64,000 bases of DNA, taken from contig NC_088789.1 in the NCBI RefSeq assembly GCF_949628265.1, positions 17,966,883-18,030,882 on the forward strand, given 5' to 3'. A program made the position numbers and the translations under genes. Origin of the DNA: Cloeon dipterum (taxonomy: Eukaryota; Arthropoda; Insecta; Ephemeroptera; Baetidae). Under the pieces are notes generated by a model. That model searched no databases, had not been told where the DNA came from, and saw only the letters and a program-made list of their open reading frames with translations. This document shows, piece by piece, positions 51,065-62,399 of the stretch; position 1 is the first letter of the stretch, and every line of letters begins with the position of its first letter.

Positions 51065-51777
51065 CTGCTCAATTGCGTGAGCTTCTTGTCCCGTCAGAGG
51101 GCTGAGGATGAACTTTTTTTTGCTCTTTTTATCCCTGTCCTCTCGGACCGGGAAGGGCGCGCACTGCACTAACAATGCGAGCCAACGGGCTGGTTTCGCC
51201 TTTTAACTGAGAAAAAAATGGATTTTACTTTTGTGCAAGTAAAACTTTTAAAATATTGTTGACAACTAAGTAATTACTAATTTAAATAATCTATTTTTAA
51301 GTTGGGCTGGTGAAAAATGTAATTAACATAAGGAAATTTTTAGTAATGCAAGTATGATAGATAATTGAATTTAAAAATGTTCAGTTAAGATTGATTGAGA
51401 TGGGGCAACAATTAACATTAATTTGAGTTGTTGGTTTGATCAATTATCTCAACATTGTATTGTAATAATTCTATTCATAGCATATGATTTTATCAACTGG
51501 AATGATGAAAGTTTAATTCGTTTAAAATGCCCAATTTTCAGTTAAAATTAAATGCAGATTTTTCGGTATACTATGAGTTGTTTATTTTCTGTATTAATAA
51601 AGTCCTCTCCTACTCCACTAGTTTCGGCTGTTGATTGCAGCCCTAATTCATGAAATTGCTGTCCGCAGATGAGCAGGAAAATTGTGATGTGATACGGAAC
51701 AATAAAAACTAGCTGCATTAAATTCAACTGGAAAATTATAACAACCTTGTGTGCATCGCTTCTACCCTTAATGGCAT
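51065..51777 (-). CDS. Candidate internal exons of an unrecognised gene
   Basis: Three minus-strand segments with splice sites join in frame: 51746-51777 (AIKGRSDAHK), 51572-51658 (QFHELGLQSTAETSGVGEDF, INTENKQLI) and 51065-51199 (AKPARWLALLVQCAPFPVRE, DRDKKSKKKFILSPLTGQEA, HAIEQ). The last is GC-rich, has a good GTAATT donor, and lies after a pyrimidine-rich stretch. The first donor (GTTGTT) is weak. No start or stop exon found and no family recognised. A lysine-rich linker precedes ILSPLTGQEAHAIEQ. Either part of a long-intron gene or chance; moderate-low confidence. Confidence 0.35.
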
Positions 51778-54700
51778 CTAACAACAATAAAATTAAAATA
51801 TCAACTTGGAAGCGTGAAAATTTTACCCTGCTACACATATTCACAAGTTTGCTGCTCGTTTCACATTGGTCTAGATTGCACCTCATGCATTAAAAGTTAA
51901 TGACCTAATTTCAGTGCTCTCTATTTGATAAAATTGAACCATTTAAGAAGCATCATGCCTGCGTACAAAGTATTTCGCGGAAGAGAGTTGCAAAAATGAC
52001 CCCTGCTCCAGGAAAAACGCACACCTTTGCTCCGACGGCTGCAGTAGCGGCGGGTGAAATTTTAATTCGCATCGGTGTGTTAATTAAAACAGGAGGTCGT
52101 GCATTCCAATTAAAAAGTGGCGCCAAACAATGCGAGAGCCGCGCGGCGGTGGCGCAGGCTTGTATAAATTCACGCCCGCTGAACAGCCTCCTCTCCGCCA
52201 CTCGTGAGAGAGCGAAAAATAAATTTCCTCAGCGGGTGCTGCGTGCGAAAATAAATTAACAGCACTGCTGGCTGCCTGCTTTTGTTTTTTAATCAGCAAC
52301 GCACCACACATCGTACTTTGTATGTGTGTATGAGTGAGCGACGCGGGGCTCAAGGAAAAATTACGAGCAGAAACGTGCGCATTTATTCTTTCCGATTTTA
52401 TTTTAATGTCAACGCTAGTCAAAATTCCAGCTCATATCTTACTCGAAAGTATTTTCTTTAAATTTATGATGGATTGTTAAAAAATTATTTAAATTTAATA
52501 ACAATATTTTGAGATAAGAATCATATTTTCATGGATTGTTAAAAGCATACATAAGGTGATTTTTTACTTGACAAAATTGTTTTCAACCGCTTGAAATATA
52601 TATTGTTACTTCACTAACCTTGATTTTAAAAAAATTGAGTTAATAATGCTTCATTCCATCTCATGATTGAACAAAGTAAAAAATGACATGCAAAATTTGT
52701 ATAAAAGCGTGAAACGAAAAAAAAATTAAAACAGCGTGCATTTGTGCCATACTTCAAAACATCCTGTACTTGAAAATCTTTATTTATTCACTGCCTTTTA
52801 AAAAAAGAAAAATTTCTATCGCTTTTAATGCTTATACTAACAAATAATTTTTGATAGGAGACTGCTCCTGCATTGTTAATGATGAGGACAGTAGAAAAAA
52901 ATTTGGTTCTTACTATAGCAAAAAAGCAGAACAAATCAAAACAAGGGGTTTGGCTGCCGCTATAAGAATGGATAATATACTGGTCCAAATTAAGTTAAGC
53001 TAAAATAATTTGCGTTTAAGCAGCCTACATATTATATATTCCCGGGGTGTCTAACAAGCGCAAAATAATGTGATTCGGAAATAAATAATCGGCTTGACGG
53101 GGATGCGAGAGTTGAGGCTTGAAAACGCGCGCTGTGGAGCTCTTTTCCTTCAGGAGGATGTCACTCATTCAGTTAAGATGTGCTGCGGGGTACATTTTGG
53201 CTGTTAAAATGGCTTACGAAAGAGGGTAAATGAGATGATGCCTGCAGGTATGAATCCCTTCTCGCCTCGTTGAATCCAGCGACGCATTTTTATTCATGCA
53301 AATTTCCGTCTTTTCCTCTGCTAATGCTGAAAAGGCCCTTATCATGAACACCAAATCCGTTGAATTCAGCAAATTTTATAATTATTCAAGACCCACGCGA
53401 TATCCATAATTTCATCTCTAAAAACGAATAGCTTTGCAATAATAATAATAAACGATCGCATTTGCAAGTAGTTTCTCTACATTAATATTAACATTTTTTG
53501 TTTAGAAACATATTCTTCAAAATAATGTAACGTTCTTCATCATTATTCACGAAATATCATACCAAAGCTCACGTTCAAACCTCATACACTCTAAGAAATG
53601 TTTCAATTATACCTTTTCCCTCAATAAAATGTATTTTTCAACCAGCTAAAATATGGAAGAAAACGCAAAAAAAGCGAATAAGAGGAAAAACATTTTGACA
53701 TTTTTCCCTCATTCTATTGTTTTAACCAATTTTAACCAACACAGCTCGTAGTATCTCTGCTTAATTATTTAACATTTCACGAATTCAAAATAGAACAACC
53801 GTTTATGTCTACTTCCACTTAAACATTTCATATTTGAAGGTACATTCAATGGAAAATTTGATTATTAATCCAAAAGTACAGTTCAAAAGCATCACACGAC
53901 GTTTTGCAGAGTTTTTTTTACCGCACTACAATATAGTATATCTTTGGAAGAAATAACTCTCAAAATATAAAATGCGTTTAAACTTTTGTAGAATCCCAAC
54001 AAATAAATATTTTTTATCGAATATTATTAATTATAAAGCAATCAGAAATAGAGTAAAATGCAAAAAAGATGCATAAATTTACCTTGCAATTGTAATGAAA
54101 ATAACAACAACATTCTGAATCGTTGAAAAAGTTAAACTGCAAATAAAAATAACGGCTTGGTTTATAATACGTGGTATGGTTGCTTTGTAAGTAGAAATTT
54201 AATAGAGAATGAAAACTCGCACGGCACAGCAGCTTTTCCGGACCATCTGACCTCAACTTATACACTATTTTTGCAGCTACTCTGGATTTTACATTATTTA
54301 TCTCGTATTCAATATTTGGATTGATTTAACAGGGGCGTGCTTGAATACACTCAAGTGATATCTATGATAATTAATTAGAATGTATTGTTTAAATTTAAAC
54401 AATTTTTCTTAATTTTCTGGTGGAGATTCTTTAATTAACGATGCCAGAAAATTAAATTATGCATTCCAACGCCTGATGATCCATTTTGTATAAATTGTTG
54501 ATAATTATGCAAATGCCGGATCTGACTTTTTAAGACAAAGCCAAGGCGGAACAATTTGCATGTGATTAATTACAGGTTGTGCTCCTTAATTGCTGTGCAC
54601 GCCTCTCAGCTACGTCACCGTTTCGGGACTGTTTATTAAAATATAAGAAAAGCTGGCGACAAGGAGATTGTGAAACCTCGTTATTTTAATGCAATTACTC

Positions 54701-56480
54701 AGTCATATTCTTTCCTGTACCGCTTTTCCAAGACGTTGGCTTAAATTGCTCAGGCCTCTTTGTGAAATGAGAGAAATTCAGGCTCTACGTGCTGTGTAAT
54801 TTACATTAAAGCTGCCGGGAATTCCCCTTGTTTTTAATGTTTTTTCTTCAAAGTTCTCACTCTGCGTGGTTATTAAAATAATGCTCGTATTTTATACCTC
54901 CTTTTTAATAAGAAACCGGGACTCGCAAGAACTCTATAGTAATTTTTATATTTTAACTAATAATGAATTTGTAAAATAAATTAACTTATTTTATACATTT
55001 AAAATAAAGCAATATCCCAAGTCAAAAAATCTTAAATTATAAATTTTTCTCTTGAGCCATTCACATTAAATATGTTGTGTCTCACTGAAGCAGTTTTACA
55101 GCAAACATTTTTAATATATTCACTTATCCATCGCAGTGAAATTCAATTAATTTTTTTACATCGTAAAAATGAACAAAGATTTGTAATACATATGCTTCAT
55201 TATATTTCCCTATTTATAGTGGCATACAGTTATAATATGATAAAATGCAATTGACAATTACTTACACTACAGTTTGTTAGACGGCAGGAGTGTCTTTTGT
55301 TAAAACTACTGGTCAGTTTAAGAAAAATAACGATCATTTCTTGATGTAGTTAACAATCACAGATGAAACAAAAATTGTGGATACATTGAAAAAGGCACAA
55401 GCGAAGGTCATTTACAAAGAAAAGATTGTCATCTAACAATCATTTTGATGAACTTGCATGAAAAGAGATTTCCTCTATTTTTCATGCTTTTGAATCTTAA
55501 ACACTAGCTTGATTAATAAGTCGCTTAATGTGAAGTTCCCATTCAATAGAATATCGGCAATTTAGTTAATTTAATTAAGGAATATAAGATATAGATTGTA
55601 TATAAGACTTAAAAATATAGGAAAGTTGTTGCATCTCTTGAACCAATCTCTGATTCGATATTTGGATTTCACAAAACTGACAATGAGTGTCTGAAATGTC
55701 AGGACGTGGTATGCAGTGGCAATTGTGTGCGCTGGTATTTCGACATTGTGTACAGTTTGCGTAAAAGTGGTCGTTAGAGGCACGCATTCAGTAGCCATAG
55801 CAAATAATTTGTCAGCCGCGCGCATCCCCCAATGGAGTCTGCAGAGGACCCAACTCACAACGATTACTTTGTTTGGCCGCATAATGGAATAATTCAGCGC
55901 CCCGAGGGGGCCACAAATGCCGGCCAGCCTACTCGAATGTCACTCGACGCGACACAAAATAGCAAATCTGGCTGCTGCATGGCCGCCGTAATTCGCATTG
56001 TTAAAATTCAAACGCTTCCACCTCGCTGCATGTTCAATTTGAATTATACAAAAATCAAAATCAGGCCTCTCTCTCTCTCTCTCTCTCTCTCGCATTTGAG
56101 TGATTAGTACGCGTCCACCGCTTTTTTATATTTTTTCGCCCCGTGAAGCCAGAAAGCATGAATCACGCGCGCTCTCCCTGCCTGAATATTGCCCTCCCTT
56201 AACAAACCAATATGGCGCTCTCGAGATTATTTATATGACTCATTTACGTACGCGTCCGTCGTGCCAGCACGTATTCATGAATACACTTCAGCTGCGTCGA
56301 AAGTGCGTATTGCTTTTCATAAATTATTGCTCTCGCACTCGCTCTCGCAAACGGGGCTGGGTTTCGCGTTTTCCGCGTCAAGGCTCGAGCGCCATCCACG
56401 CTTGAATTAAAAATCACAGCCTCCTCTCGAATCAGCGTAGCTCATTTTTCCATTTTGCACTTTCCACAGAAAAATTCCAA
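51778..56480. other. Gene desert, continued
   Basis: Islands at about 52000-52400 (with TATAAATT at about 52154), 53040-53300, 54480-54860 (with ATGCAAAT octamer and TTAATTA homeodomain-type sites) and 55790-56420. A 70-codon Cys-rich minus-strand frame at 55575-55787 (NCTQCRN, CHCIPRPD, CQFC) overlaps another long frame and is not called as a gene. Confidence 0.4.
56066..56091. repeat. (CT)13 microsatellite
   Basis: Uninterrupted CT run of 26 bases in a GC-richer island. Confidence 0.95.
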
Positions 56481-56650
56481 TAAAATGCCATATTACAACG
56501 AGTTGTGTGTGTCGGCTAAATGTATGTGGTGTCCAACTATGAAAAATTTCCTTCAATAGGACACCTATGGAAGACATATATGTAAAATTAAATAAATAAT
56601 AGCTTTGTAGATCTATATTGAAAAATAATAATTCCTCTTATCTATAACAG

Positions 56651-57585
56651 AACTTGCGAAGTGCGAAGAAACATCTTGTTAAAGAAAAAAGGGTATGCAA
56701 CTCGCATAGCATAGAAGAAAAGCGTGAAGCCGACACCTTGCCTGAAATTGTGAGTGAACGGTCCAGCGAGATATTAAATAAATGCCCTTACCACCAAAGC
56801 AGCTCAATAAAAAAGCTTAAAGATATTGTTTTTTTAACTGTCGGAACAATTTTAATTAATTGATAGTAATTATGTTATTTGCTTAATGAATTTTAGAGAA
56901 GCGGTAAAACGTTTTCATCAGTTATCAATATCATTGACGATATTCATCCGTTCAACAAAAAGCTTTGTGTTAAAGTATGTTAAAACTTTCAAAAGGATAG
57001 AGTTATATCAATAATTAATTTGTTTTAGTTGTGTGAACATTGTAGCTTTAGCCATGCCATAACCAACCTAAATTATAACCAGGAAAAGGCTAAACAGATC
57101 AGAAGAAATTTCGACTGTTCCCATTTTTTAACAACCCAGATAGTGTTCAATTTTAACTTGAGATTGATTCTTCTAAACCAACCATTTAGAGTGGAGTGAT
57201 GCTTGGTGACCATAAAAACTTATTTATGATGTGAGATACTTCATCAAAGCATTAGACCATGCTGCGAGAAATCCAGATTTTAATTTCTAGAAAATTTACA
57301 ACTCTTAACCATGTTTTGATAGCAGATTTTGACTCCCCCGACGAATCTTGTCCAACGGTGTATACTTGATGTCAGGGAAATTCATTTCTACAAAATCAAC
57401 TATACTGTTATAATATTTAAAAAATAGATTTAATAATTTATTATATTTCTATACACAAGGAAAACATTGATTTCCACATGTGAAACATTTGCAAATTACT
57501 TATTAAGAGTTCATGAGGTAAATTTTTTTTATCCAACACATCCATGAAGGTTTAATTTGTACAACAGCATCAAGGATTTATCTAG
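56651..57585 (+). CDS. Candidate multi-exon gene, 5' end not found; faintly POT1-like
   Basis: Seven plus-strand segments join in frame across GT-AG introns of 47-100 nt: 56651-56839 (or -56827), 56897-56974, 57029-57142, 57190-57230, 57291-57359, 57460-57517 and 57568-57585 (TAG). They give about 188 residues. Pieces: KLKDI, RSGKTFSSVINIIDDIHPFN, KKLCVKLCEHCSFSHAITNL, SGVMLGDHKNLFMM, IKFTTLNHVLIADFDSPDES, TLISTCETFANYLLRVHE. The order of a strand-rich segment, VKLxCxxC, then an FxxxIKF...LIADFDS strand pair recalls the C-terminal OB region of POT1 telomere proteins. This is weak pattern memory, not an identification. There is no Met in the first segments, so upstream exons are missing or lost. 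Coherent sequence continues after the stop (to about 57842) only with a stop and two frameshifts, so part or all may be a pseudogene. Confidence 0.4.
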
Positions 57586-57850
57586 GCAATCCAGTATTTT
57601 TTTCTTATAATCTTTTTTACAATAGATTGAATGATTATCTGATTCACCTGGCCAAAAAGGCAAGGTACCCGTTCCTATTGTATAAGTTCAAATAAGGAGT
57701 ACTGCTTGCTAATGAAACTGCACGACGTTGAGAGATTACAAGATACTTTTTTAAAGACAAAGGATGTCAGTAGAGTGAGCATCCGCAAATTTAATCCATG
57801 CGTGTTTGCTACTTTTGCACTTAAACTTAAAATCGAGAGATCGTAAAGTT
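57586..57850 (+). other. Decayed or mis-modelled coding-like stretch
   Basis: Open fragments in shifting plus-strand frames: LNDYLIHLAKKARYPFLLYK, then KEYCLLMKLHDVERLQDTFL and KTKDVSRVSIRKFNPCVFAT. Joining them needs one-base shifts that short introns cannot supply. May belong to the preceding candidate gene. Confidence 0.3.
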
Positions 57851-59454
57851 GAATTGTGGATATGTTAAAATTAAAAAGAGAGTTAACCCTGATCCAGCGA
57901 GCAGATTTAAAAGCAACCAGCCCAGCCACTGCTTATAGCAAAATATTACTTTCACGATCATTTAAAAAAATTATGCTTCCATGATTGGGAGCGCGAACCC
58001 CGCTCAATGAGTTGGTTCATGAAAGGCAAGATTTTCCGAGTGCAGTCTCCGTCTCGGTTCTTATTCCATCTCATTAAACCTGTCTAAATTGAAATATTGC
58101 AATATGAAAGTAATCACGAGAGAGGCCGGTGGAGATGTGAAAGAAAGACCCGCCACAGCATTTCCACGTCTTTTAATCATCGCTTTGGCGGCGGCGGCGG
58201 ATGCGGTGGCGGCGAGCGCGCGGTAATGCAGCATTTAAAAGCCGATAAGCAGCAAATGACTCAAAGAAGGTAGTTACAATAAACGTCGCGTCCGCGAAAA
58301 AGCGGCCCTTTGATCATTTCCTCGTCTTCTTTTATGACCCAAATTACTCCGTGTCGGGATGATAAAAATGGTTCTGAGGGAGCGGATAAAAAGCGAGGTG
58401 ATAGAAATGGATACTCGAGCGCTAATGACTTTTTATGCCCGACGAGATGCAAAAGTTGAGACGGATCTGATCGACTGCGACGCAAAAGTGCTTCAATAAC
58501 AATCCATCTGTCAGCAACTTTCTTTCTCGTCTTTCACCCTTAATGGACGCGTGTGCGGCTGCAAATGAAACAATTAAAATTATACGAGTCTTTCCCGCCG
58601 TTGTCGTGCTGGCTCTCGGAGCGCGATGGTGGCGTGCAAATAATTAATTTGACAACACGCACACACATACAGGCAGCGCGTGAAAGGATTATAATTTCGC
58701 CGCTCTTCCATTTTAATGAGGCGATTAGACTCTGGCAACTTTTCAGCTTCCTCTCGCCGACATGTTGGCTTCGCAATTTACTCACTTAGAAAACATTCAG
58801 CGGCGCAATTTCGAGCAGCACACAGAGGCACTCCTCCTTATTCCAATTCTATTCTTGCATCATGTCGGCTGGAACTCACCCTGTGCTTCTGCTCTTGCAC
58901 AATGGCACAAATAAATGTATTTCCATTGTCGATGCTGGACCAATCGGACAAGAATGGCCGGCTGTCACCACAACTATATAAAGTGCAATCTTTGGGAGCA
59001 GAATGGAAAAGTTGCCACTGGAAGATTGATCAATCTGCTCGCGAGAAATATATGTACATAAATAAAGCTTGAGAATTGTGACTGCCTTCATTCGAAGATT
59101 CTTGAAATAAATTCAATAAAGCCGAGGATCACGCAATATTGGAAAATAGTATTTCGTGGAATTGTAGATATAAGAATCATTCAAAACTCAAAACTCTTTT
59201 TAAAGCAATATGCATAGTTTTTAAAATTATAAATGCCGTATCTAAAAGCTATGAATTAAATTGATATAGTATTAAATATTGCCTTGAAATCTCTGAATTT
59301 TTTCCTTGTAAGATAACATGAGATCATACAGATGGAATCTACTCTATATTTTTAAATTGCGCAAAAATCACTTATAATGAAGGCAAATATACCGAAAAAC
59401 TTCATGCGTGTACCGTGAACAATTAAATAAATCTTGAAATAATTATTTGTAGAA
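57851..59454. other. Intergenic, with island
   Basis: GC-richer island at about 58090-58960, including a (GGC)n-like triplet run at 58189-58215 and GAGA motifs. No gene seen. Confidence 0.45.
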
Positions 59455-59669
59455 GTCTCAGCCAGCCGTGCTGCGCCGTGCCAGCCGGTCAAAAAGTTGA
59501 AAATTTGAACTTTAATGGGAAAAATTGGTCTCCTGCGTTAAACACTATCAAATTTCACTCTTAAAAGTTTTTGTTAGCTGCACCAGCCAACGGAAAATAT
59601 GCTCAGCCGGCCCAAATTTTGGCTACAGCCGGTTCAGCAAGCCGCAGCCAAAAATTACGTGGCTGAGAC
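59455..59669. mobile_element. MITE-like element, family A copy 3
   Basis: Best-preserved ends of the family: GTCTCAGCCA at the left and TGGCTGAGAC at the right, a perfect 10-base inverted repeat bounding 215 bases. Inside are CAGCCGGTC, CACCAGCCAACGG, CTCAGCCGGCCC and CAGCCGGTTCAGC. No coding. Confidence 0.75.
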
Positions 59670-61890
59670 CGCACTATTCATAAGTGTTCATAAGCTCTCC
59701 AGACTCAATTGAGTTAATCCTTCAATTATTTGTTTGAACGTTTGGGCACACCTCGGCTTTGTCCTCCTTGACATGGCCTTATATAAAGTCATCTTGTTTA
59801 CCTCAAGTGTCGCCCTTTCTCACATACTTTTGAATTGAGTTTGACAATGTGATACGTTTAAGTTATGTCTAATTGTGAGAATAAATATATACATTTCATC
59901 AAATCATTGATCAATCTTCATCAAATTGAATTATTTTCTCCTTTAATTGATAAAAACAATCAAATTCTTCAAATTATTCTTATATACAGTGAAAAGTGCT
60001 ATTTTTCAACACGTGTGCTTTAGCGCTTTTGGGACAAAGAGCTGAACTGTTGCGCAACGTGGTTTGTTTGCAGAGATTCACTCTTTCATAAGAGATAAAT
60101 AGAAAGAAAGTTAGTGAGCATCGTAAACCTAAATGAGATAACCACTAAAGGGGTTTTGAACTCTTTTCAAGTTAAATAGTAATATTTCTGAAATGAGAAC
60201 AAAAATTGCAAAAGCGCATCATTTAGGTGCTAAAAGAGGACACAAAGAAAAACAAAACCAGACACTTGATTCACTTTTAGTTTTCAATGGATTTTACGTG
60301 CAATAACGAAAATGGTTTCTTAGAATATACAAATGCTCCCTCGCAACGATGGTCCGCGAAATCTAAATTTTGATCGCAATTACGGGATGATGTTCGCGTG
60401 CGACGGAAAACCGAGGTGCGCGCACAATGTGCATCACCTCGAACGGGCCGCATGCTTTCATGCAACATTGACACCCGGGTGTGAGCGCAATCAACGAATG
60501 AAGCGACACATCTTGCTGGCTCTCTCAATACATGCAACCCGACACTTTTGTGGCGCTTATAAAAATAACATTTGTCTGACATGTTATTACAAAATAAATT
60601 CTCAAATTACGTGCGTGCAAAGCATCCTCCCGTCACGTCGCGCGGCACAGCATCTGATAACGCGAGGGGGAGGGCGTCGTGGTGTCATATCTTTGCTGGG
60701 AGTCTTTCAATTTGAATTCATTCATAATACGGTTGGATTTTTGAAAACCTGACATCAATTTGGCACGGGATTTTGAAATTTTAATTAAAATAAAAATACG
60801 TACCTGTCAAATTACCTGGCGCAATTGTTTATTTTTAAGATTCGGCTGTTATTTTCATGTTAGCGGTCCATACAGATTTTTTTATAGACTCTCTGCTCAG
60901 CACATCCAGTGGACTATGAGCTCACTTGGTGCCAGTAACACCGCCGAGCGGATAATATTGGGCCATAGTGGCTGCGGAGGAGCGTGGGTCCAATGTGGTC
61001 ATCTTTTCGCCTCCCTGCACCGAAGTCTTTTATCGAAACGCAAGACATTTGTCCCTAAAGCCGCTTGAAAGGTGCGTAAACAAGTGGCTAGTTGGCGCCG
61101 GTGCACTTCCTAGCCCAGTGAGCTATTTGAGAATTTCGAGTCACAAACTAACCACTTTTTGCCATCTGACATTGAGCAGCAGGTATAGATCCCCAAAATG
61201 CAAAATTAATATTCATAGCAATTTAAAATATTTTATAACGAACTATGGATAAAAAAAGTGGAGAACAGCAAACGCATGACACATTTTAAATATGGTCCTC
61301 TTTTTTATATTTGTTTGATGCCAATGATTACGGCTGTGAAATCAAGAAGCGACTTTTTTATACAGTGTGTCTAAAAATATATACAAAATTTCCCAAAATA
61401 AACCGTCTGAAATTCATAGACCTACCAATGATGATGAAATAATATTGTTCCAGTTTGAAATTAAATGCAACTTCCTCAGTTTATATATAGCGAGCTTTTT
61501 ATTTTCAGATATTTGTATTTGTACAGAATATTTCTGCCCAACTAGTTTCAGTTCAAATTCTTCAGCTCCAAATCAACATAATTATGTTTTCGAAAAAATT
61601 ACAAATTTTGTAGATTATTTGTAGTAAAAAACAAATTAAACTTTTAATAAGAAAACTGCAAGTACCAACTGTTATCTTCAGTGCAGGTGGAATGTTTTGT
61701 GTACAAAGGAGTTGCCCGCGAGCAACAGAACCACGCCGTTGAGTTAAGTAAGTAGTTTGTTTAAGCAGTTTATTGTTTGTTGACCTAACTTAATTGAGGC
61801 GTAACCTTGTTACTTGAGTTGTGACGTGTCTCTAGAGCTGGATGCCTCTAGATTGCCTGTTTGCCGACTTTAAACAAACCTCACACTCGC
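59670..61890. other. Intergenic upstream of the ORAI-like gene
   Basis: Contains a GC-richer island (about 60330-60690) and repeat R4 copy 2. A minus-strand frame at 60277-60582 lies over that island and shows no domain. TATACAGTGTGTCTAAAAA near 61361 resembles a Tc1/mariner end, but no partner end was found. Confidence 0.4.
60894..61200. repeat. Dispersed repeat R4, copy 2
   Basis: Counterpart of 30825-31140 in the same orientation, with substitutions and small indels throughout. Confidence 0.7.
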
Positions 61891-61899
61891 GCATTCAGT
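61869..61899 (+). promoter_or_regulatory. Candidate core promoter of the ORAI-like gene
   Basis: TTTAAAC at 61869-61875 lies about 28 bases before the initiator TCAGT at 61895-61899, 155 bases upstream of the ATG. The spacing is that of a TATA-like box and Inr. Confidence 0.45.
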
Positions 61900-62051
61900 T
61901 TAGATAAAGACGACGACAGTTCAACAAGCAAGTGCTTTGCGAGTGGTCACTCTCGATAGTGTAGACAACGCTTGCCTGCTATAGCTCATTCAGCTGATAC
62001 GCAGCTAATGGGGTCAGGAAAATTGCATTTTCCAGAGGACTAATTCGAATT

Positions 62052-62399
62052 ATGGATTACAATAGCTCGTGCCAGCGGTGCTGCTTTGGCAGAAATAACC
62101 AGACCCCTGTTAAGTAAGGAATTTTACTGTTTTTTTTTTTACAAGCCGCAAGCCGATAATTTGATTAGTACGTCTTTACGACAGATACTAAATTAATTTT
62201 CAAAATACAAAAATAACTTTTGAATATTCGTTGTTGCTGCGATTATTAAAAAGAAAATCGTAAATTATTTTGTTGCAGGACCAATTGGACTGCTTTGATG
62301 CAGACTAAAGAGGCACTGGAATGGCGGTTGCTGCACCTGCGGAAGGCAAAGTTGCGCCAAGCGAAAGGCACCTCATACATCCTTGCTGCGTTTTCCATG
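62052..62399 (+). CDS. Orai: ORAI-like calcium release-activated channel, 5' exons (truncated by window end)
   Basis: Two exons, 62052-62113 and 62279-62399, joined in phase 2, give the first 61 residues. The second exon ends in phase 0 at a GTGAGT donor. The start MDYNSSCQRCCFGRNNQTPV is short and Cys-rich. ALEWRLLHLRKAKLRQAKGT then SYILAAFSM aligns without gaps to the ORAI1 extended TM1 helix ([29 protein letters not shown]). Known: ORAI subunits form the store-operated Ca2+ channel opened by STIM. The pore segment after FSM, with the Glu of the selectivity filter, must be on the next exon, which I do not find before 64000. The intron position just before the pore helix fits. Differences at key positions suggest a divergent paralogue (see findings). 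Confidence 0.82.
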
